From Actomonas aquatica (GTDB lineage: Bacteria; Verrucomicrobiota; Verrucomicrobiia; Opitutales; Opitutaceae): a stretch of DNA of 64,000 nucleotides. Position numbers and translations under genes: made by a program. Where the stretch lies: assembly GCF_019679435.2 (NCBI RefSeq), contig NZ_CP139781.1, positions 3,753,753-3,817,752 of the forward strand, read 5' to 3'. The notes beneath the pieces are model-generated. The model saw only the letters and a list, made by a program, of their open reading frames with translations. It had not been told where the DNA came from and searched no databases. Each line of letters opens with the position of its first letter. The stretch's first letter is position 1. Of this stretch, positions 17,116-25,474 are shown one piece after another.

Positions 17116-19425
17116 ATGATCCAACCCAAAAACATCACTTACCCGGATCCCGCCGAGCCCGCCGAGCGCGAGGCTGCGTCCCTCCTCGCCGCCACGGCCC
17201 AAGCCTCGCTGACGACGGCCGCCCAGCCCGGCGACGCCGCCCCCACCTTCAAGGTCGCCCTGGCCTCCCGCAACTGGGTCGAGGTGCCCGACGCCGCCGC
17301 CCACGCGGCCTGGATCTGGCTGCGAGTCGCCCCCGATGGCACCGGCGAACTGATCGCCACCCAGGGGTGTTTTCTCTTTACTGGCCTCAGCCTGCTGCAA
17401 CAGGGCCTCGCCCCGGACCAGCAGGCTAAACTTTCCGCGGGCCTGCTCCTGCCCGCCACCTTCGGCTTCCACCGCCCGCACTACGACAGCTGCCTCACTC
17501 AATACTGGCGCTCGGTGCGCGGCATGGACGAGGAGGCGCACATCCGCGCCCTTGCCGAAGCCGGCTTCACCCACTGCGAGGTCAACGGCCTGCAGGCCCA
17601 CTTGCCCTACGAGGAAACCATCGAGTCGGAATACTACCCGCAGTTCTACACCTACGCCGCCGGCTTCAACCACTTCATCGACACCGAGCTCACCCGCGGG
17701 CTCTGGCCGGCCCACTACCTCGAGGCCAATCTCAACCGCCTCAAGCGCCTCGCCACCCTCGCCAAACGCTACGGCCTCAAGCCCGGCGTCACCATGTTTG
17801 AACCGCGCAACCTGCCGGAGAAGTTCTTCACCAAATACCCGACGCTGCGCGGTGCCCGCGTCGACCATCCCTTCCGCTCGCGCCTGCCGCGCTACTGCCT
17901 CGCCCAGGACCACCCCATCACCAAGCGCCACTACGCCGAGTGTATGGAAAATCTCATGACGGCGGTGCCCGAGCTCGACTACCTCTCCATCTTTTCCAAC
18001 GACAGCGGCGCCGGCTTCGAACACACCGGCTCCCTCTACGTCGGTCGCAACGGCGGCCCCTACATGATCCGCGAATGGCGCGATCACGCCGCCATCGCCG
18101 AGGTCGCCGGCCAGAGCATCGTCGACTACATGGCCAACCTCCAGCAGGCCGCCGCCAAGACCAACCCGGACTTCGATGTCATCCTCCGCCTCGAGCCCTT
18201 CAAGGGCGAGCACGAGCACATCGTCAAAGGCCTCGGCGGTCACCTCACCTGGGAGGGCCCGTCCATGCTGGTCAAGGGCTACGACCTGCCGTATCCACAT
18301 CCCAAATACCCGGAAAACTTCGGCGTCGCCGGCTCCGTCTTCCACACCTGGATGGACGATGCCGAGCAGCCCGCCCTGGAAGCCGCCAAGGCCGCCGGTC
18401 ACCACCCGATCCTCCACTACTCCGGCTCCGGCGTGCAGAACCACGAACCGCTGCTCGGCCTGCCCTTCCCGCGTCTGGTGCACGCCAAGATCAAGGCCCT
18501 CGCCGGCATCGGCGCGGAAAAGGCCTCCTGCTTCGGTGCCCTCTCCCACTCCACCGTCACGCCCTACTGGCCGCACCCGGCCGTGATTCGCGCCGCCCAG
18601 TTCACGCCGGAACGCCCGGTCGACGAGGTGTTGCTCGAATACGCCACCTCGCTGGTCGGCGCTGAGCTCGCGCCCACCCTCGACCAAGCCTGGCAGGACA
18701 TGGAGGAGGCCCTCATCTGGCAGCCCCTCGTGCCGCTCTACAGCGGTTTCGGCTTCTGCTGGCAGCGCACCTGGGACCGCCCCTTCGTGCCCGACATCGA
18801 GGCCATTCCGGCCCCGGAGCGCGCTTATTACGAGCGCCATGGTTGCTTCCAGCACAACAACCCCGGCCTCGTCGACCTCGGGCGCGACGTGCTCTTCGAT
18901 TTGGTGACCAAGGAGATGGGTCGCAAGATGACCGACGACATGGACGAGCATCTCTTCCCGCGCGTCCACGCCCTGGTCGATCGCCTGCAGCAACAGCTCG
19001 ACGGCCTCGCGGCCGACAGTCCCGCCGCGCCGGTTTTCCGCGACCTGCTCGACCGGGTGCGCGCCTACCGGCACTGGGCCATCGCCCTGCGCGGCGTCTG
19101 CTCCTGGTGCGCCGAGGTATACACCTACACCGAGACCGACGACGAAGCCGAACGCACCGCCGCGATGGAGCGGCTGCAGCAGTCGATCGATCTCGATCTG
19201 GAGAACACCGCCGGACTCATCGACTTGCTCGAAAACACCTCGTCCGAGCTGCTCGCCACCTCCGGCGTCGGCAACACCACCTTCCTCTACGGCGAGGACC
19301 TGCCGGAGCTGCTCAAGCGCCGCCTCGACCTCACCCAACGTTATCGCCACCACCCACCGCGGATCGACAAGAGCATCTTGTGGCGCCCCACCCCGGGCAC
19401 CCAATGGCCGGAGGGTTGGATGTGA
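17116..19425 (+). CDS. Large glycosidase-like protein of unrecognised family
   Basis: 769 residues without an obvious signal peptide. The N-terminal roughly 115 residues (WIWLRVAPDGTGELIATQG, FTGLSLLQQGL) resemble the alpha/beta accessory domain found before the catalytic barrel in GH20-, GH67- and GH84-type enzymes. The central part (about 120-560) reads like a TIM barrel: EAHIRALAEAGFTHCEVNG, RYGLKPGVTMFEPRNLPEKF, LDYLSIFSNDSGAGFEH, FDVILRLEPFKGEHEH. The C-terminal part is helical. Candidate acidic residues lie in FSNDSGAG and RLEPFKGE, but I cannot assign a catalytic pair or family number. It is controlled together with, or by, the divergent AraC gene and followed by a symporter, which supports a role in sugar release or processing. 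Cytoplasmic location is implied by the missing signal. Confidence 0.55.
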   Translation: MIQPKNITYPDPAEPAEREAASLLAATAQASLTTAAQPGDAAPTFKVALASRNWVEVPDAAAHAAWIWLRVAPDGTGELIATQGCFLFTGLSLLQQGLAPDQQAKLSAGLLLPATFGFHRPHYDSCLTQYWRSVRGMDEEAHIRALAEAGFTHCEVNGLQAHLPYEETIESEYYPQFYTYAAGFNHFIDTELTRGLWPAHYLEANLNRLKRLATLAKRYGLKPGVTMFEPRNLPEKFFTKYPTLRGARVDHPFRSRLPRYCLAQDHPITKRHYAECMENLMTAVPELDYLSIFSNDSGAGFEHTGSLYVGRNGGPYMIREWRDHAAIAEVAGQSIVDYMANLQQAAAKTNPDFDVILRLEPFKGEHEHIVKGLGGHLTWEGPSMLVKGYDLPYPHPKYPENFGVAGSVFHTWMDDAEQPALEAAKAAGHHPILHYSGSGVQNHEPLLGLPFPRLVHAKIKALAGIGAEKASCFGALSHSTVTPYWPHPAVIRAAQFTPERPVDEVLLEYATSLVGAELAPTLDQAWQDMEEALIWQPLVPLYSGFGFCWQRTWDRPFVPDIEAIPAPERAYYERHGCFQHNNPGLVDLGRDVLFDLVTKEMGRKMTDDMDEHLFPRVHALVDRLQQQLDGLAADSPAAPVFRDLLDRVRAYRHWAIALRGVCSWCAEVYTYTETDDEAERTAAMERLQQSIDLDLENTAGLIDLLENTSSELLATSGVGNTTFLYGEDLPELLKRRLDLTQRYRHHPPRIDKSILWRPTPGTQWPEGWM

Positions 19426-19452
19426 CCCTTTCCTGACACCAATCAGCCCACG

Positions 19453-19484
19453 ACCGGGAGGAGGGATTTGTCCTTCCTCCCGGT
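19453..19484 (+). terminator. Strong intergenic hairpin without a U-tract
   Basis: Stem ACCGGGAGGA / TCCTCCCGGT with an inner GGA/TCC extension, between the glycosidase-like gene and the symporter. No T-run follows, so it may act as an mRNA stabiliser or attenuator rather than a full terminator. Confidence 0.45.
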
Positions 19485-19549
19485 TCCCGTTGGGCCCCTC
19501 GTTCGCTCGTTCGTCCGCTCGCTCCCGTTTCCCGTTGTCGTTTTCCATC

Positions 19550-21493
19550 ATGCGCCCAGCTCGCCTCTGTCTCCTGCTCCTCGCCCTGCTGGGTGCCGCC
19601 GCCGCCCTATCCTCCTCCGCTCGCGCCGCCACCACGGCCGATTTGGTGTCGGTGCAACTCCGCGCCTTGGAGTCCCCCGCCGCGGCCGCCGCGCTGGTGG
19701 TGACCGACGCCGCCCTGCCCGCCACGCACGCGCCCCTGCCCGCCGTCGCGCTCGAAGATGCCGTGGCACCGTCGGGTCAATCGTTTCGCCTCATCGCCAG
19801 CCAGAGCGCGCCGCGCGAACTGACCCTGCACTCCTACCACGAAATCACCGACACCTGGGCCACCGTCGGCAGCGTGGACTTGCCGGGCCCGCTCACCCGC
19901 GTGCAACCCGCCGCCCGCGGTTTTGTCGTCGCCGTCACCGACGACACCGGCCCGCGCGACTACCTCGTTGAGGTCACCCTCGCCCGCAACACCCTGCCGC
20001 TCACCGATTGGATCGTCATCGTCGTCTACCTCATCGCCATGCTCGGCGTCGGCTGGCTGTGTTACCAACAGGAGCAGCGCAAAAAGGCGTCGACCGACGA
20101 CTACTTCCTCGCCGGTCGCAACATCCCCTGGTGGGCCGCCGGCATCAGCCTCTACGCCACTGGCACCTCGGCGCTGAGCTTCATCGCCATCCCGGCCTTC
20201 ACCTTCGCCAACAACTGGCTCTACCTCGGCCAACAACTCCTCGGCGTGCTCGGCCTCATTTACGTGGCCTACAAAATGATCCCGGTGCTGCGGCGGCTCA
20301 ACCTCACCTCGATCTACCACTTCCTCGAGATGCGCTTTCATCCGTCGATCCGCCTGATGAGCAGCGCCCTCACCATCGCCTTTCAGCTCATCGGCCGACT
20401 GAGCATCGTGCTCTACCTGCCGGCCCTCGCCATCTCCGCCGTGACCGGCGCCAACGTCGTCGCCTGCATCGTGCTGATGGGTTTGGTCACGACCGCCTAC
20501 ACCCTCATCGGTGGCATGAAGGCCGTGATTTGGACCGACGTGATTCAGGTCTTTGTCATGATTGGCGGCGCGCTGTTTGCCATCGGCTACATCATCCACG
20601 GCATCGACGGCGGCCTGCCTGCCATGCTCGAACTCACCTCGGCCGAGCAGAAGACACGCATGTTTGATTTTAGCTGGGACCTCACCACGCCGACCATCTG
20701 GGCGATCACCTTGGTGGTGCTCACCGACATCCCCACTTGGCCGCGCGAACAGGTTATGATGCAGCGGGTATTCGCCACCCGCGACGACCGCAGCGCCCGC
20801 TCCTCCGTGCTCACGCTCGCCGCCGTGCTCCTGCCCGGCACCATCCTGTTCTACGCGATCGGCTCCGCGCTCTACGCGTTCTACAAAACGCATCCCGATC
20901 ACCTCAACCCGCTCATCGACACCGACGCCACGTTCCCGGTGTTCATCGCCGCCGAACTGCCCGTCGGCATCACCGGCCTGATCATCGCCGGCCTCTTCGC
21001 CGCCTCAATGTCCACCCTCTCCAGCGGCCTCAACAGCGTCGCCACCCTCACCTCGGTCGACTTCTACGAACGCTTGGTGAAGAAGGCCAACTCGGCCACC
21101 AGCCTGCGCCTCGCCTACGCCGTCACCATCTTCTCCGGCCTCGTGAGCACGGCGGTCGCGGTGCTCTTCAGTTTCTTCGACATCAAGTCGATGTTCGACG
21201 CCGGCCTGCAGCTCACCGCCATGCTCGGCGGCGGCTTCGCCGGCACCTACGCGCTCGGACTCTTCACCCGTCGCGCCAACTGGCAGGGCGCGCTCATCGG
21301 CACCGCCGCATCGGTCGCCACGGCCGTGCTCTTGCGCACGCACGTGAGCCCCATCCTGCTCAACCCGGCCGCGGTCGCCGCCTGCATGATCGTAGGCTAC
21401 ATCGCCTCCTACGCCTTCCCCGCTCCGCGCCAGGACCTCACCGGCCTCACCGTCTACACCCCCCGCGCCAAACCCATCGTGACCAAAGGCTGA
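19550..21493 (+). CDS. Sodium/solute symporter (SSF), sialic-acid-transporter type, with N-terminal Kelch-like remnant
   Basis: 647 residues from the ATG at 19550, which starts a signal peptide (MRPARLCLLLLALLGAAAAL). The ATG at 19490 would bury it. Residues about 28-150 are periplasmic and contain a Kelch-like blade (LHSYHEITDTWATVGSVDL). Thirteen or so membrane segments follow from about 160. SSF signatures include DDYFLAGRNIPWWAAGISLY, LIGRLSIVLYLPALAISAVT, GGMKAVIWTDVIQVFVM and ASMSTLSSGLNSVATL. In known relatives a full Kelch mutarotase/epimerase domain (NanM/YjhT type) precedes this transporter core; here only about one blade remains. Na+-coupled uptake of a sugar acid such as a sialic acid is the best guess. 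The AGE epimerase at 31287 fits that route. Confidence 0.8.
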   Translation: MRPARLCLLLLALLGAAAALSSSARAATTADLVSVQLRALESPAAAAALVVTDAALPATHAPLPAVALEDAVAPSGQSFRLIASQSAPRELTLHSYHEITDTWATVGSVDLPGPLTRVQPAARGFVVAVTDDTGPRDYLVEVTLARNTLPLTDWIVIVVYLIAMLGVGWLCYQQEQRKKASTDDYFLAGRNIPWWAAGISLYATGTSALSFIAIPAFTFANNWLYLGQQLLGVLGLIYVAYKMIPVLRRLNLTSIYHFLEMRFHPSIRLMSSALTIAFQLIGRLSIVLYLPALAISAVTGANVVACIVLMGLVTTAYTLIGGMKAVIWTDVIQVFVMIGGALFAIGYIIHGIDGGLPAMLELTSAEQKTRMFDFSWDLTTPTIWAITLVVLTDIPTWPREQVMMQRVFATRDDRSARSSVLTLAAVLLPGTILFYAIGSALYAFYKTHPDHLNPLIDTDATFPVFIAAELPVGITGLIIAGLFAASMSTLSSGLNSVATLTSVDFYERLVKKANSATSLRLAYAVTIFSGLVSTAVAVLFSFFDIKSMFDAGLQLTAMLGGGFAGTYALGLFTRRANWQGALIGTAASVATAVLLRTHVSPILLNPAAVAACMIVGYIASYAFPAPRQDLTGLTVYTPRAKPIVTKG

Positions 21494-21507
21494 GCGCCGG
21501 TCACACG

Positions 21508-21880
21508 AAGTGTCGGATTAAAGCCCGACCCACCATTTCCATCACCACGACGCGCAGCCCAAAGTGTGGGTCGGGCTTCACGCCCGACATCCCCCTGCCT
21601 CTCGGGAATCTGCGCCTCTCTGCGAGACTCGCCGCACATTGGAGGGTCTGCGGATAAAGGAATAGAAGTCACAGAGTTCACAGAGCCCGCCCCGCCGCAA
21701 CGCGGCCGACACGGCCGCGGCTACACTCCAGATCGCTCTTCGCGTCCCTTCACCAATCCCTCACAATTCTGCCCCTCGGGAATCTGTGTTTATCTGTGTT
21801 CATCCGTGGTTAAAAAACAGCCCTGCCTCTCGGGAGCCTGCGTCGCTCTGCGTCTCTCTGCGGTTAAAAAAACCGCCCCA
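21508..21880. repeat. Intergenic repeat island 4
   Basis: This fills the 389-bp gap between convergent genes. An inverted pair of GTCGGGCTT-type units lies at 21511-21594, the second one ending in CTGCCTCTCGG at 21595-21605. Next come an AATCTGCGCCTCTCTGCGAG-like unit, CACAGAGTTCACAGAGCC (about 21670), the GCGGCCGACACGGCCGC hairpin with GGCTACA (about 21699-21725), a box at 21769-21779, an AATCTGTGTTTATCTGTG unit then GTTAAAAAA and a box at 21823-21833, and a CTCTGCGTCTCTCTGCGG unit then TTAAAAAAA (about 21850-21874). No gene is seen. Confidence 0.7.
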
Positions 21881-21882
21881 CC

Positions 21883-23796
21883 TCACGGCAGCACGCGATC
21901 GGCCACCGACAGGGTGTTGAAGTCCAACACGCGCTCCAGTCGACCGTGGCGGATAGAGAGCACGCGGCTGCCGAGTTCGCTGTTGAGGTGCGTGCCGCCA
22001 AAGAGGTCCCAGCCCGCATAGTCGATCGGTCGCCCGTCGAGCAGCGGGGTTTCCCCATACTCCGCCACGATCTCGCGCCCGCACAGCGTCGTGAAGTGCA
22101 CCTGCGGATGCGGCTTGAGCGTGAACTCCAACGGCAAGGCCAGGATCGCTGCCTGGAAAGCCGCGTAGTCGGCAAACTCCGCGACGTCGGCCGCCTGCAC
22201 GATCGTGCCGTTGCGCCGATGCGGACTCACCAACACCCGGCTGCCGGTCACTTCGCGCCGGTCCGGTTCACGATAATTCGGATAACCGCGATGCTCGATC
22301 CAATGGTAGTCCGCCAAGGGACGGTAGGCGAGGTAGGTGTCGCCGCCGCGGGCGAAGATCCAACCCGAGTCATGCTCCACCACCGCCGTGAGATCCTTGG
22401 AGAAGAAGCCGTTCACCTGCGGATACCGCTCGCCCTCCGGAATATGGTAGAGCGCGATCACTGCATCGAGATCCTGCACCACCTGCTCGTAAGGCGAGCA
22501 GCCGACCAACTTGTCCGGTTCGTCGTAGGAGGGTTTGCCTTCGTGGCGCACGCCTTCCCACAGCGGCTCCGGATAAACACAGAAGAAGGACTGCAGCACC
22601 GACCCCGAGGAATGCGGGTGCAGGGAGAACATCGTCGGGTGTTTGCCGCGCGGATCCGCCTCGGTCCAAGTCACATCCCAGGTGTGAGTCTGGATCGGGT
22701 CACTCAACCCGCCCTGGGTTGAACCCACGGCGTAGTGCTTTCGCAAATACTGCGTTTTGTAGATCGGACGAATCTCCTCGTCGCTGTAGCGCCACATCCG
22801 CCGCGAGCGCGCGCGGTCGCGCTGCAGGATGTCCTGATCGCGATCCACCGCGATGCGATAGATCACTTCCGGCACAGTGTAATGATCGGCCAACGCCGCG
22901 AAGTAGTTGCCCCAGTAAGCGTTGTTCTTTGGCGCCGGGGTGTTGCCGAACAACTGCCAGGTGAAGTAGGTCGCCAAAGCCTGCCAGCGCTGCGTCACCG
23001 ACGTGTCATCGGTGCGCGAGTTGGGGCCACGCAACACGCCCTCCAGGGTCACGTTGGCCAGCTCCGCAAAAATCCAATCGAGCATCATGCTGCCCCGCTG
23101 CCGCATCGCCGGATCCTCCGACCACACCGACAGCATCAACATGGGAATGGCATACTCGCCGAGGTAGTGGGTCGGGTTGTATTCGCCCTGCCCGATCGTG
23201 GTGGTGAGCCTCATCCAATCGAGCAACCAACCCTTCGACTCCGCGTGCATTTCCGCCGAGCTTTTGCCCGTGGCCCAGGCCTCCGCCGGCTCCCCCGCAT
23301 ACAGCTCCGAGAGCAGATACATCGAGGTGTAGTAGAGCACGAAGTGGTTCTCGGTGTCGCCGCGCACTTGCCGCGCCGTGCGCACCGCCTCGCGAATCGC
23401 GTCCTGCGCCTCGACCGACAGGGTGTCCCGCCCGGCAAAAGCCAGCATGGTGGTCGGGAAGATCCAGAACGGTCCCGAGCCCGGATTCTCCATCAACTGG
23501 ATCACGCGCTCACTGCAGTCGTCCAGATGCTCCCCGCGGCGCAGCAGCATCACCACCGTGGAGATGTCCATCTTCGCCACATCCGCCGGATCGTAGAGCG
23601 TCTCGATGCGCCAATCGACCACCTCCTGCACGCGCTCCAGGTAAGCCGCGCGGCGCAGGTCCGCCCGCTCCACCGGCTCCCGCAATGGCGGCGGACCCTC
23701 AAACGCCGGTTGGGCCAAGGCCGTCACCAGCCCCCCACCGGCCAGGCCCAACAAAATGAAAGCGAAACGAAACGAACGGAAAAACGGGTAAGACAT
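21883..23796 (-). CDS. Secreted protein of unrecognised family, probable alpha/alpha-toroid glycan-active enzyme
   Basis: 637 residues with a signal peptide (residues 1-29, ending ...GGGLVTALAQ). Residues about 40-330 are helix-rich with repeated aromatic helices (ENHFVLYYTSMYLLSELY, GWLLDWMRLTTTIGQGEYN), as in (alpha/alpha) toroid polysaccharide lyases and heparinase-like proteins. From about 380 the protein is beta-rich (FSLHPHSSGSVLQSFFCVY, DSGWIFARGGDTYLAYRPL). Conserved-looking His and Tyr residues (YNPTHYLGEY, HPHSSG) could serve a lyase mechanism, but I cannot match a family. Its place between the symporter and the second LacI/receptor pair supports a role in glycan breakdown. It is transcribed divergently from LacI copy 2, so the palindrome cluster at 24011-24066 may affect it as well. 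Confidence 0.5.
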   Translation of the reverse strand: MSYPFFRSFRFAFILLGLAGGGLVTALAQPAFEGPPPLREPVERADLRRAAYLERVQEVVDWRIETLYDPADVAKMDISTVVMLLRRGEHLDDCSERVIQLMENPGSGPFWIFPTTMLAFAGRDTLSVEAQDAIREAVRTARQVRGDTENHFVLYYTSMYLLSELYAGEPAEAWATGKSSAEMHAESKGWLLDWMRLTTTIGQGEYNPTHYLGEYAIPMLMLSVWSEDPAMRQRGSMMLDWIFAELANVTLEGVLRGPNSRTDDTSVTQRWQALATYFTWQLFGNTPAPKNNAYWGNYFAALADHYTVPEVIYRIAVDRDQDILQRDRARSRRMWRYSDEEIRPIYKTQYLRKHYAVGSTQGGLSDPIQTHTWDVTWTEADPRGKHPTMFSLHPHSSGSVLQSFFCVYPEPLWEGVRHEGKPSYDEPDKLVGCSPYEQVVQDLDAVIALYHIPEGERYPQVNGFFSKDLTAVVEHDSGWIFARGGDTYLAYRPLADYHWIEHRGYPNYREPDRREVTGSRVLVSPHRRNGTIVQAADVAEFADYAAFQAAILALPLEFTLKPHPQVHFTTLCGREIVAEYGETPLLDGRPIDYAGWDLFGGTHLNSELGSRVLSIRHGRLERVLDFNTLSVADRVLP

Positions 23797-24010
23797 GGTT
23801 CAAGAACAGGGTAAGGACCTCCGCGCTAACGAGACGGGAGAGAGGGTTGGGGTAGGCGGCTCAAAGAGGAGGCAATCAAGCCGACCATCGAAGGCGACTC
23901 CACGTAACGGAGAGCACCCGCGGAGCCATCACGGCGTTTGGGGCCCAATTGGCTTCTATCGGACAAAACCTAGACAGTTAAGCTTCCTAATTTGGACATT
24001 TTTTTACCCG

Positions 24011-24066
24011 AATGATCATTTTTCGTTCATGAAATTTCATATGAACGAAAACTGATGAATGTTCAT
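24011..24066. promoter_or_regulatory. Cluster of overlapping palindromes upstream of LacI-2
   Basis: An AT-rich patch contains AATGATCATT (24011-24020), the inverted arms TTTCGTTCAT and ATGAACGAAA (24021-24030, 24041-24050) enclosing ATGAAATTTCAT (24029-24040), and ATGAATGTTCAT (24055-24066). The last two share the pattern ATGAAnnTTCAT. The 430-bp gap 23797-24226 holds no gene; apart from these sites and the operator at 24205 I see nothing else in it. Confidence 0.7.
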
Positions 24067-24204
24067 GATAAAGCACATAAGCCACCATAATAATACGACT
24101 GTAGTGAACCGGTGTCGCCCGGATTCCCCCACTTCGTGAGTGACAAATCCATGCCTTGGACTGAAAGGTGCTCCCGCCTTGATTTCAGAAAATTCAAGAC
24201 CGGT

Positions 24205-24222
24205 CAAATGAAATTTCATTTG
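24205..24222. promoter_or_regulatory. Perfect 18-bp palindrome, probable LacI-2 autoregulatory operator
   Basis: CAAATGAAATTTCATTTG is a perfect palindrome ending 4 bp before the LacI-2 start codon, so repressor bound here would also cover the ribosome-binding region. It contains the same TGAAATTTCA core as 24029-24040 and 32572-32583. Operator function is inferred from symmetry, position and recurrence. Confidence 0.7.
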
Positions 24223-24226
24223 GAAA

Positions 24227-25312
24227 ATGCTTTTATCTGATATCGCCAAACAAGCCCGCGTTTCCCCCGCCACCGTATCCCGCGCCATCAACCAGCCCGA
24301 GATCGTCGCTCCTGCCAGCCTGGAGCGAATTCGCGCCGTCATGCGGGCGCTCGACTACCAACCACCGCCCCTCAGCCGGCGCCGTGGACCAAAGTCCCGT
24401 CGCCCGGCCACGCTCGAGATCGGGCTCTGGTGCGTGGGCTCCCGCGTCAACCACGAGGAGTTCCAGTGGTTCCAAAACCAGGTGAGTGAGCTGCAGGAAC
24501 GCGGCCCGCTCAGCCGCGTGAATCTGCGCACCATCTTTTCGCCCACGCCGAAGATCTGCCCGCAGGTCCTCACCGACGGCAAACTCGACGGCGTCATCAT
24601 CCAGGGCATGCCGCCCGCCCCCGAGGTCATGGCCCTCATTCCGAACCTGCCCAAGGTCTGGTTCATGACCCGCCGCTCCCGCGCCTTTCCGGGCGACTAC
24701 GTGGAGCCGGACAACGAGGAAAACGGCGCCATCGCCGCCAACCATCTCGCCGATCGCGGCCACCGCACCGTCGCGGTGTTGGCCTCCACGCCCGACTACT
24801 CCGCCACGATCCGCCGCATCAATGCCTTCGTCGAACAGGCCAAGGTGCGCGGCCTCGAGACCCATACGATTCTCGGCGAGGAAAACCCCGACATCGGCTT
24901 CCTCACCGTCGCCCCGCCCGGTCGTGAAATCGAACAACTCGTGAGCGACTTGGTGACCCTCGACCCGCGACCGACCGGCCTCTACCTGCCGTCCGACCAT
25001 TTTGCCGGCGCTTTCTTCCGCACCCTGCGCTCCGCCGGTCAGCGCGTGGATCGCGACTACGACGTGATCCTCGGCAACTACAACCCGCAGATCTACTGCA
25101 ACCTCGAGCACCAACCGGCGGCGGTGGACATCCACCTCGCGACGCTCATCCGCCGCGTCCTCGAGCAGATCACCTGGCGTATCGACAACCCGACCTGTCC
25201 CGGCCGCGTCGGGGTGGCGGTTTCCCCTTCGCTGCGCCTGCCACCCACACCCACGCCCACGCCCGTGACTGAGACGCCGGACGCCCTCGCCGTGGCTCCC
25301 GCCACCGTCTGA
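24227..25312 (+). CDS. LacI-family transcriptional regulator (copy 2)
   Basis: 361 residues. The HTH (LSDIAKQARVSPATVSRAIN) starts immediately at the ATG, which fixes the start also for copy 1. The sensor domain follows (DGVIIQGMPPAPEVM, FPGDYVEPDNEENG, PTGLYLPSDHFAGAF, ILGNYNPQIY). More than half of the residues match copy 1 by eye, and the recognition helix is nearly identical. As in copy 1, the hinge (PPPLSRRRGPKSRRPAT) lacks the usual ARxL helix. The C-terminal tail is rich in PTPT and dispensable-looking. It sits directly behind its likely operator and 162 bp before receptor copy 2. Probably a repressor responding to an imported sugar. Confidence 0.87.
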   Translation: MLLSDIAKQARVSPATVSRAINQPEIVAPASLERIRAVMRALDYQPPPLSRRRGPKSRRPATLEIGLWCVGSRVNHEEFQWFQNQVSELQERGPLSRVNLRTIFSPTPKICPQVLTDGKLDGVIIQGMPPAPEVMALIPNLPKVWFMTRRSRAFPGDYVEPDNEENGAIAANHLADRGHRTVAVLASTPDYSATIRRINAFVEQAKVRGLETHTILGEENPDIGFLTVAPPGREIEQLVSDLVTLDPRPTGLYLPSDHFAGAFFRTLRSAGQRVDRDYDVILGNYNPQIYCNLEHQPAAVDIHLATLIRRVLEQITWRIDNPTCPGRVGVAVSPSLRLPPTPTPTPVTETPDALAVAPATV

Positions 25313-25377
25313 CCCCTCTCTGCCCCTCTCCCCGCTTCCTGCCCCTACCCCGTTCTTCTTCCCCTTCCCCTTTCTTC

Positions 25378-25440
25378 AATCGGTTCGACGGCTCTTCACC
25401 CCTGGCCTCGCCGTGGCACGAGAGCCCCACCGACCCGATT
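25378..25440 (+). promoter_or_regulatory. Imperfect leader stem-loop upstream of receptor copy 2
   Basis: Three nested pairings: AATCGG/CCGATT (25378-25383 with 25435-25440), TCG/CGA, and GGCTCT/AGAGCC (25390-25395 with 25421-25426). The structure ends 34 bp before the receptor ATG and follows a roughly 65-base pyrimidine-rich tract. It may be a 5' UTR structure. Function is unknown. Confidence 0.4.
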
Positions 25441-25474
25441 GAAACCTACGCCAACAAGCACCCATACCCACACC

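Noticed and set aside
17050..19725. An 891-codon open frame opposite the glycosidase-like gene
   Set aside because: Low-complexity Gly/Val/Ala/Glu translation without a signal or fold; it spans two genes and is best explained by codon bias on the real strand.
21494..21882. A CRISPR-like array
   Set aside because: The repeats are of several families with unequal spacing and internal inverted symmetry, and no cas gene is present.
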